A stretch of 64,000 nt of DNA from contig NZ_KL370880.1 of NCBI RefSeq assembly GCF_000702265.1, positions 741,149 to 805,148 on the forward strand, read 5' to 3'. The notes beneath the pieces were generated by a model, which was not told the origin of the DNA, made no database searches, and worked only from the letters and a program-made list of their open reading frames with translations. Shown piece by piece: positions 58,042-64,000 of the stretch (position 1 is the stretch's first letter; each line of letters opens with the position of its first letter). Position numbers and translations under genes: made by a program. Source of the stretch: Butyrivibrio sp. NC2002 (GTDB taxonomy: Bacteria > Bacillota > Clostridia > Lachnospirales > Lachnospiraceae).

Positions 58042-59475
58042 TTATTCGCCAATATTTTCAACAGATATTTCGTCTATAGTAACAGGAACGCTGATCACTT
58101 CAGCAGAATTGTCACTTGGTACCGGTGAAGGTTCCGGTTCAGGAGCTGGAGCCGATTCTTCAGGTATATCAGGAACTACATCTGCTTCACCAACTCCACT
58201 ATCAGGTTCTATCACATCCGCATCCCCCGTACCTTCTGATGGTTCAGGTTCAGCCGGAGTAGGTTCAGGTTCGGGAGTTTCATCCTGAGGAGGTGCAGGC
58301 TCAGGTTCGGGTTGCGGTTCAGGAGTCTGAGGAGTTATATCTACACTTGCTGCCTCATCAGTGTCTTTTGTTTCGCTCTGTTTCTTTTCGTTATCCTTAC
58401 TGTTTTGTTCGGGTTCAGGACTTGCCTGCTGATTATCAGTCGTATCGTTTGCAGGAGGCTGTACTTCCTGAGTAGGAGTAACTACAACCTGAGGAGCCGC
58501 AGGAGTACTTTCCACAGGAACAGATTCTTCTTTTCTTATCTGTTCTTCTTTTACTTCAGCTTTATCAGAAGAAGATTTTTGCTCTTTCTTGGAAGAAGTT
58601 TTTGCCACTTCTGATGTCATCCTGGTATAAGCGCTTTCATCTTTTTCTTTATAAGCAGAAGTTTCATCAGCTTTAGTCTGGACAGATGCAATTGTATCAG
58701 GTTTTGCAGGTTCAACAATCTCTTCCACAGGCTCAGTGATGTTTTTTACGATGGTCTTTACAGGAAGAGAAGAGTACTCAATAACATCCGTATCATTCTT
58801 CTCACTCTTATTAACGTCCTTGACAAGTGCTGCATATCTTCCGACACTCATACCCTTGTCGTTTGCAATCTTTCTTTCATCCATGCTCGATTCAAGTATG
58901 CACAGATTGATATCCGGATCTTTATCATTTATAACAGCAGTAACACTGTCTTTTATCTGGAGAGAAGAGTCCTCATCATCATTAGCAACATCTATAAGGA
59001 CAGATCTCTCGTCATCAGCAAGGTAATCACTATCTTTTAATATTGTAATGGTTTTTTCTATGGCATAAGATATATCACTTCTACTTTCAACCTTCTGTTT
59101 TCTAAGTTCTTCAACAATAGGCACCGCATCATCGTTCAGGGCATTTACAGATATTACTTTGTCTTTTCTGTTAAGTGCATACTCAATGGATGGATTGACA
59201 TCTATAGTCACATACGAACAGTCTTTTCTGTCCTCTGCAATCTCATTACCGGTTATGGCGCAGAGCATCATACTTGCTGCAGCAACTATGGGAGCAGCAA
59301 AACGTAATATACGTCCGCGCTTCGCGTTCGTATGTATAATACAGGAATTAAATGGTCCTGCATCGACTGAGAGAGTACACCCCTTTTCGTATACCCCTTT
59401 TAATTGTCTGAAGATTCCGTCATCGCAAAGAACGTAACTTACACGTCCGTTGGAATCCAGGACAGTTGCTTTCAT
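58042..59475 (-). CDS. rsgI: RsgI-like anti-sigma factor with Pro/Glu-rich ectodomain
   Basis: RsgI holds SigI inactive at the membrane. The 477-residue protein has an N-terminal cytosolic anti-sigma domain (MKATVLDSNGRVSYVL, LKGVYEKGCTLSV), one membrane helix (about 58-76) and the typical RsgI extracellular block YVTIDVNPSIEYALNRKDKV. The rest is low-complexity: Ser/Lys/Glu, then Pro/Glu-rich repeats (PEPEPSPVP) that could span the wall. No carbohydrate-binding module is visible, unlike the clostridial RsgI sensors of polysaccharides, so the signal is unknown. It is 19 bases downstream of sigI and has a good AAAGGGA ribosome-binding site. Confidence 0.85.
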   Translation of the reverse strand: MKATVLDSNGRVSYVLCDDGIFRQLKGVYEKGCTLSVDAGPFNSCIIHTNAKRGRILRFAAPIVAAASMMLCAITGNEIAEDRKDCSYVTIDVNPSIEYALNRKDKVISVNALNDDAVPIVEELRKQKVESRSDISYAIEKTITILKDSDYLADDERSVLIDVANDDEDSSLQIKDSVTAVINDKDPDINLCILESSMDERKIANDKGMSVGRYAALVKDVNKSEKNDTDVIEYSSLPVKTIVKNITEPVEEIVEPAKPDTIASVQTKADETSAYKEKDESAYTRMTSEVAKTSSKKEQKSSSDKAEVKEEQIRKEESVPVESTPAAPQVVVTPTQEVQPPANDTTDNQQASPEPEQNSKDNEKKQSETKDTDEAASVDITPQTPEPQPEPEPAPPQDETPEPEPTPAEPEPSEGTGDADVIEPDSGVGEADVVPDIPEESAPAPEPEPSPVPSDNSAEVISVPVTIDEISVENIGE

Positions 59476-59494
59476 AAAACATTCCCTTTCTTGA

Positions 59495-60217
59495 TCATTT
59501 TAGATATGTGGACAGGAGAGGATAGTCTCCTAAAAGTATTTCCAGTGAAGCTATCAGATAACGTCTGTATCTGTCTATTATCTTTTTGCTTATCCCCGAA
59601 GCACTCGCCAGTGCCATCACAGGGATAGTATGTGATTTCTTGTATTTCGCAAGCAATTCATCGTCATTCATCATGGTATTGAGCAGAGTCCTGCATGCAA
59701 GTTTTGTTTTACCGGAAGTGGGAGAACTCTTTACAAGTTGTGAAAATTCGATCCCGTATATCTGTAATCTTTCCGTAAGAGCATTAACCTCGTCACTCAC
59801 GGTCACAGCAGAAGACATGGCACTTTCTTCTCTGCCAAGTTCAGCATTTTTTTGTTTGAGTTCAATAGCTATCTCGGAGACTTCTTCTTCAGGGATATCA
59901 CCCCCTATTATGGTCGGATTGACACTTATCTCAGGCTTCCACCTGTATTCAGTCCGCAGATAATTATAAAGCCTTCTTGATATGACAGTCTGGGCAAAAG
60001 TAGAAAATTCACCTTTATCAGAATCATAGTCAGATACCGCTTCAAGAAAAGCAGAGAGTGCTATCGAATATTCATCGTCATGCTCGGTAATGAACCGGTG
60101 GACAGAAAAATATGCACATTTCCTTATGAACTTATCATTGTTGCGTACCAGCTCGGTAAGAGCCTTGTTGTCATTTTTTGCTGCTAGTACTTCTGTTGCA
60201 AGAATCTCAGATGCCAT
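59495..60217 (-). CDS. sigI: RNA polymerase sigma factor SigI
   Basis: The 240-residue sigma factor has the SigI-type region 2 (NDKFIRKCAYFSVHRF, DEYSIALSAFLEAVSDYD, GEFSTFAQTVISRRLYNYLR) and a C-terminal SigI domain with a recognition helix (IPVMALASASGISKKIIDRYRR). In Firmicutes SigI directs heat- or polysaccharide-responsive genes. It is co-transcribed with rsgI. Upstream on its strand there is AAACCCCG, similar to the known SigI -35 motif, but I see no clear -10 at the right distance, so autoregulation is only suspected. Confidence 0.9.
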   Translation of the reverse strand: MASEILATEVLAAKNDNKALTELVRNNDKFIRKCAYFSVHRFITEHDDEYSIALSAFLEAVSDYDSDKGEFSTFAQTVISRRLYNYLRTEYRWKPEISVNPTIIGGDIPEEEVSEIAIELKQKNAELGREESAMSSAVTVSDEVNALTERLQIYGIEFSQLVKSSPTSGKTKLACRTLLNTMMNDDELLAKYKKSHTIPVMALASASGISKKIIDRYRRYLIASLEILLGDYPLLSTYLK

Positions 60218-60345
60218 ACGTTTTACATCCTATCTATTTATTCAAATTTTTATTAAAGAATAACGGGGTTTATGTGACAAAAATTCAACATACGATTTAA
60301 TATTGTTATCGTCATCTTCTTATCATCACTTTATAAACCGCCATA

Positions 60346-61953
60346 TTATTTTGTAGTGACTTTTAATGTCTTACTCCATGCACCACATAGCTTTGTGTTG
60401 CCCGAGGTTCTGTACCCTCTGATCCTTATGTAATATGTCTTATGTCTCTTGAGCTTTTTGATAGTATACTTCTTTACTGACGGCCTGCATTCAACAGATG
60501 TGGTCTTGGAAGTTTTGAACTTTTTATTCAGAGAATACTGGATTTCATATCCCTCAGTGTTTTTAATCTTTTTCCAACTGACTGTTATTGTTTTTTTGAC
60601 AGCTTTATAGTCTGTTATCTTTGTTTTTTTGACAGATGAGGTTATGATCTCTTCCTGCCTTGGACTTGAAGGACCTCTTACAACGGAAAATGTTGTATCC
60701 AGGCGCCCCTTATAATTCCCGTAACCACATACGGATAAAGTAGCAGTGCCGACGTCAGTGTTGTTGCTGCATGAAATGATATAATCCCTGCCATTTTCAA
60801 GAATCTTTCCATCAAGTGTGAATGTGCATGCAGGTATGATAAGATCACCCGTGTACTCATAAGTATCTGAATCAAGCTTTATACTGCCACTGCTTAAGTC
60901 TCTGCTGTTTATCATGAAATAGACATTGACGGTGCCATCATAGTTATCTATGCCGCTTACAGTAACGTATCCACCCTTTGAAGATACGTTGACATTGTCC
61001 GTATATATCAATGAATAATCGGTGTCTTCGGTTAATGTCTTCCCATCAATATTTACCGTTACCGAAGGAGTAAGACTTCCCCCGGTATATACAAATTCCC
61101 TTGAAGAGAGCGTGATGTCACTTTCTGTGATGACCTTTTTTCCGATACTGACAGGTATCTTCTTTTCAGATGTATCAGAAAACAAAGTAACAGTAAGGGA
61201 AGAATAGCCAGCACGCCTTGCCGTTATATTCTTGTCATCAAGAAAAAGGACATCATCATCAGAAAGAGTTACAGAATCAGATATGTCATAACTCCACTGT
61301 TTATTACAGGAGCTAGCACCAGAATAGCTGCAGTATTCTTTTATGTCTGAAATGTCATAAGTATCACCATAAGAGAGTTCAAGAACAGAAGGGGAGATGT
61401 ATGAGTTGAGTTTGGACGTAGGGATAACGATATTCACAGTTTTTACAGAAACAAGAGCAGGCTCAGGACTTGCACTACCCGCAGATTCACATAGAAGGAC
61501 TACCCAGAAATTGGTACCTTCCCTGTTTACACACGCAGCTCCCATGTACTTGTATACAGAAGCTGAGATAGCCATGTTGTTGGATTCATTCTTTTTCCAT
61601 GCATTAAAAACAGTAGCAGCATCCTTCTGACCATATGCATATAGCTGATTGGCATAGTCAGATGTAGACAATACGGTTTTCCAGTCTCTGCCATCAGGTC
61701 TGTTTTTATCTGAATATACAGATATCTCCATAGCCCTCTGCATGGCAGCATCTTCAAGCTCCTGATCGTAGATATATGCAGTTTTTCCCTGGTCACTTCG
61801 ATATGAGTTAATCAGTGGAAGAAGCCCTCTTGCGGCAGACTCATTATAAGTACCTGTCACAGGCAGAGTAACAGTGTCCTGTGCATATACTTTTATGTTA
61901 AAAATGGATATGAAAAATAAAGATAATAAAAGATGTCTGATAATCTTTTTCAT
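60346..61953 (-). CDS. Secreted CAP/SCP-domain protein with beta repeats and Fn3 domain (535 aa)
   Basis: Signal peptide residues 1-24 (to VYA-QD). A CAP/SCP-like domain follows (about 35-160: GLLPLINSYRSDQG, YMGAACV, FWVVLLCES). Next are a Big/cadherin-like segment, two MBG-like Ig repeats (REFVYTGGSLTPSV; DTYEYTGDLIIPA) and a C-terminal Fn3 domain (ITVSWKKIKNTEGYEIQYS, YYIRIRGYR). GAGGGGA precedes the ATG. There is no anchor, so it is probably released or wall-associated. CAP proteins bind lipids or act in adhesion; the exact role is unknown. It lies upstream of sigI on the same strand and might belong to its regulon. Confidence 0.82.
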   Translation of the reverse strand: MKKIIRHLLLSLFFISIFNIKVYAQDTVTLPVTGTYNESAARGLLPLINSYRSDQGKTAYIYDQELEDAAMQRAMEISVYSDKNRPDGRDWKTVLSTSDYANQLYAYGQKDAATVFNAWKKNESNNMAISASVYKYMGAACVNREGTNFWVVLLCESAGSASPEPALVSVKTVNIVIPTSKLNSYISPSVLELSYGDTYDISDIKEYCSYSGASSCNKQWSYDISDSVTLSDDDVLFLDDKNITARRAGYSSLTVTLFSDTSEKKIPVSIGKKVITESDITLSSREFVYTGGSLTPSVTVNIDGKTLTEDTDYSLIYTDNVNVSSKGGYVTVSGIDNYDGTVNVYFMINSRDLSSGSIKLDSDTYEYTGDLIIPACTFTLDGKILENGRDYIISCSNNTDVGTATLSVCGYGNYKGRLDTTFSVVRGPSSPRQEEIITSSVKKTKITDYKAVKKTITVSWKKIKNTEGYEIQYSLNKKFKTSKTTSVECRPSVKKYTIKKLKRHKTYYIRIRGYRTSGNTKLCGAWSKTLKVTTK

Positions 61954-62057
61954 AAAGTTCCCCTCACAGGTATTATTATACTCGTGAGGGGATGATATTT
62001 CTATTTATATATAGAAATTTAAGATTAATAATTTATAAAATGTTTAGATTAATCTGA

Positions 62058-62086
62058 TTTACTGATAAAGAGAAGTAGAATATAAT
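62058..62086 (+). promoter_or_regulatory. Promoter of a candidate small RNA
   Basis: TTTACT and a perfect TATAAT are 17 bases apart. The next element downstream is a terminator-ended structured stretch without an open frame. Confidence 0.5.
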
Positions 62087-62092
62087 TAATCT

Positions 62093-62198
62093 TGTGAAGA
62101 AAAACTTCATTAATTATAGGAAAAAACTTCATCATAAAAACCTTTCAAAGCTATGGACGCATAGCGGAGGAACCGTCGTAGAGATACGGCGGTTTTCT
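62093..62198 (+). ncRNA. Candidate small RNA, about 105 nt
   Basis: The stretch contains GAAG/CTTC, the hairpin GCTATG-gacg-CATAGC (62150-62165), and a terminator AACCGTCGTA / TACGGCGGTT with loop GAGA and TTCTTT (62171-62200). No gene follows on this strand until 62677, and a tRNA gene on the other strand lies between, so it is not an obvious riboswitch. I cannot match it to a known RNA class. The rest of 61954-62057 and 62200-62311 shows nothing clear. Confidence 0.45.
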
Positions 62199-62311
62199 TT
62201 ATTAGATTTGTAAAGTATCTAATCCCTTTTGTGTGCAAAATAGTTATAGTATCATACTTAGACTTGTGATAGCATATTTTCTTATTGCTACTAGATATGT
62301 TTGTTAAATGT

Positions 62312-62357
62312 AAAAAAAGGCTTTGAAACCCAGATATACACTGCTTTCAAAGCCTTT
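62312..62357 (-). terminator. Terminator of the tRNA-Trp gene
   Basis: Read on the minus strand, GGCTTTGAAA pairs with TTTCAAAGCC and is followed by seven T. Confidence 0.88.
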
Positions 62358-62366
62358 CGTATTTAG

Positions 62367-62438
62367 CAGAGGAAGAGGGACTCGAACCCCCATGAACGGT
62401 TTTGGAGACCGCAATACTAGCCATTGTATGATTCCTCT
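62367..62438 (-). tRNA. trnW: tRNA-Trp (anticodon CCA)
   Basis: On the minus strand the acceptor stem is AGAGGAA / TTCCTCT with discriminator G. The anticodon arm is GCGGT-CTCCAAA-ACCGT, giving anticodon CCA. The T arm is GGGGG-TTCGAGT-CCCTC (one G-T pair included). The 3' CCA is not encoded. The gene has its own terminator and no phage or integrase next to it. Confidence 0.95.
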
Positions 62439-62676
62439 ATATTAGATTTTTGCTTGCTGACTTCAATGCCGTCAACGAATGAAATTATATCACAGCATAA
62501 AATGTTAAGCAACAGTTTTTAAAAAATTTATAAATTTTTTCAGCGCCTATTGTTTTCAAGATGAACAGACTGTATATTATTTAGGTTATCAGAGGCGATG
62601 GAATCATCAGGCATTGATTCCATTAACATGAAGACATTCCTTCAACGATGTGCTGTATTTAGAAAGGAAAATGTAA

Positions 62677-63822
62677 GTGAAGGAAATTAAGTTAGAAGAA
62701 TTTGAGAAGCTAAATAAAGATGAATATGTGGCTATAGATATAAGAGATGAGCATGTCAGGGATTACGGTATGATTCCCGGCGCGGTAGCTATTTCTTTTG
62801 ATAATGATCTGGACGAAGCGGAACAAAAGATAGCTCAGATCCCTGCAGATAAGAAACTGATATTTTATTGTGACTTTGGAAGAAGGACCGCGGATATGGA
62901 CGGCCTTGATTTTCTTAAGAGCCGCGACTGTTATAGCTTAGCAGGTGGATATACAGGATATGTGTGTTCTAAGATATCAGATACGGATAACCTGGATGAA
63001 AGACGCAAAAAAGCTGAGTCGAGCATACAAAAGAAATATCATAAGCAGCTTTTTTCACCCTTTGCAAAGGCATGCAAGATATATCGCCTGATCGAAGAGG
63101 GAGACCGCATTGCTGTATGCATCTCGGGCGGAAAAGATTCTATGCTTATGGCTAAGCTGTTTCAGGAGATCCAAAGACACAGACAGTGTAATTTTGAGCT
63201 TACTTTTCTTGTTATGGATCCCGGATACAATAAGGAAAACAGGGCTCTTATAGAAAGCAATGCCAAGGCGCTTGGTATTCCTGTGACGATATTTGAGAGT
63301 GATATTTTTGATGCGGTCGATACCATAGAAAAAAATCCCTGCTACCTCTGCGCGAGAATGAGAAGAGGTTATCTCTACAGTAAGGCAAAGGAGCTTGGAT
63401 GCAACAAAATAGCGCTCGGACATCATTATGATGATGTGATAGAGACGATCCTGATGGGAATGCTTTATGGTGGACAGGTGCAGACGATGATGCCCAAACT
63501 CCACAGCATCCATTTTGAGGGAATGGAACTAATAAGACCTTTGTATTTTGTGAGAGAGAGCGATATATGCTCATGGCGAGATTATAATGATCTGCACTTT
63601 TTGCAGTGCGCATGCCATTTTACAGAGACGTGCTCTACCTGTCACGAGGATGGGACTACTTCCTCAAAGAGACTTGAGACGAAAAAGCTCATAGCCAGAT
63701 TAAAAGAAGAGAATCCGTTTGTTGAATCCAACATTTTTAAGAGTGTTGAAAATGTAAATCTCGACACGGTAATTGCCTACAAACAGAAGGGCATAAAGCA
63801 TAATTTCCTTGATGAATACTAA
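62677..63822 (+). CDS. Rhodanese domain fused to a TtcA-like PP-loop tRNA thiolase
   Basis: GTG start with AAAGGA ten bases upstream; the ATG just before it is followed by TAA. The N-terminus (about 1-95) is a rhodanese domain with its persulfide Cys in FYCDFGRRT. The C-terminal part is a PP-loop ATPase with CISGGKDSMLMAKLF, the Cys pair CYLCARMRRG and LGHHYDDVIETILM. TtcA makes 2-thiocytidine at position 32 of some tRNAs, using an iron-sulfur cluster. The fused rhodanese could deliver the sulfur. Additional cysteines near the end (CACHFTETCSTCHED) could bind metal. The exact tRNA substrate cannot be read from sequence. It is a single gene. Confidence 0.85.
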   Translation: MKEIKLEEFEKLNKDEYVAIDIRDEHVRDYGMIPGAVAISFDNDLDEAEQKIAQIPADKKLIFYCDFGRRTADMDGLDFLKSRDCYSLAGGYTGYVCSKISDTDNLDERRKKAESSIQKKYHKQLFSPFAKACKIYRLIEEGDRIAVCISGGKDSMLMAKLFQEIQRHRQCNFELTFLVMDPGYNKENRALIESNAKALGIPVTIFESDIFDAVDTIEKNPCYLCARMRRGYLYSKAKELGCNKIALGHHYDDVIETILMGMLYGGQVQTMMPKLHSIHFEGMELIRPLYFVRESDICSWRDYNDLHFLQCACHFTETCSTCHEDGTTSSKRLETKKLIARLKEENPFVESNIFKSVENVNLDTVIAYKQKGIKHNFLDEY

Positions 63823-63843
63823 TTTATTCTAATATCTCGCATA

Positions 63844-63880
63844 CCGGAAGAGCCTTGCAGAGGGGCAAGAGCTTCCGGCA
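63844..63880 (+). terminator. Hairpin after the TtcA-like gene
   Basis: CCGGAAG...CTTGC pairs with GCAAG...CTTCCGG around a short loop. The T run is poor, so it is a weak or partial terminator. The remaining bases to 64000 are AT-rich with no visible start of a gene. Confidence 0.6.
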
Positions 63881-64000
63881 TGATGGGAGTCATAAAATTT
63901 TAAGCCACTTTTTCTAAAAAGTTTATAATTATTTCCATCAGTCTTTTTTAGCAAAATGATATAATATATTACAGCTATGTGATATTTTGAGGGTATCGTA

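Overview
The window looks like chromosomal DNA of a low-GC Gram-positive anaerobe of the Lachnospiraceae type (Butyrivibrio/Roseburia-like). This rests on the infC-rpmI-rplT order with an AUU-started infC, SigI/RsgI, sortase-dependent pili, several Rpn-family (PD-(D/E)XK) genes, and huge LRR/Big2/InlB-repeat surface proteins. The genus is an inference; there is no rRNA gene in the window.

Layout. 1-3.6 kb is housekeeping: the 3' part of purA, a membrane-anchored HAD hydrolase, and infC-rpmI-rplT behind a leader with an attenuator-like terminator. 3.9-23.9 kb is a c-di-GMP-linked adhesin and pilus region. Two near-identical c-di-GMP-I riboswitches, each with a matching promoter and an intrinsic terminator, stand before (i) a 1868-aa LPXTG adhesin and (ii) an operon of a coiled-coil protein, signal peptidase I, a second giant LPXTG adhesin, the major pilin, a class C sortase, a minor pilin and a second sortase. 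Between the major pilin and the class C sortase lies an accessory insert: one broken and one intact Rpn nuclease, a 120-bp duplication of the pilin 3' end, a palindromic operator and an HTH gene. 24-34 kb holds a PepD-type dipeptidase, a 2121-aa MBG/InlB-repeat surface protein, hflX and two proteins I do not recognise.

36-58 kb is the most unusual part. Four large secreted proteins (A +, B -, C +, D -) form two convergent pairs. Each gene is preceded by the same ~200-bp leader, so the leaders alternate in orientation. A and D are paralogues and share a ~0.5-kb 3' end in inverted orientation. Each pair converges on a 74-bp palindrome, and the second palindrome is the inverted form of the first. 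A tyrosine recombinase starts 88 bp beyond the fourth leader. Between the pairs lie an AAA ATPase + TOPRIM-like pair (candidate defence system), an Rpn remnant, an intact Rpn-like gene with a long structured leader, and two small genes. I read this as a candidate multi-way DNA-inversion system for surface-protein variation. The repeats are seen directly; the switching is inferred.

58-64 kb returns to ordinary genes: rsgI-like and sigI, a secreted CAP-domain/Fn3 protein, a candidate small RNA, tRNA-Trp(CCA) and a rhodanese-TtcA-like fusion. The common theme is a variable, signal-controlled cell surface: c-di-GMP for pili, SigI/RsgI for extracellular sensing, and probably site-specific or homologous recombination for the LRR-type proteins.
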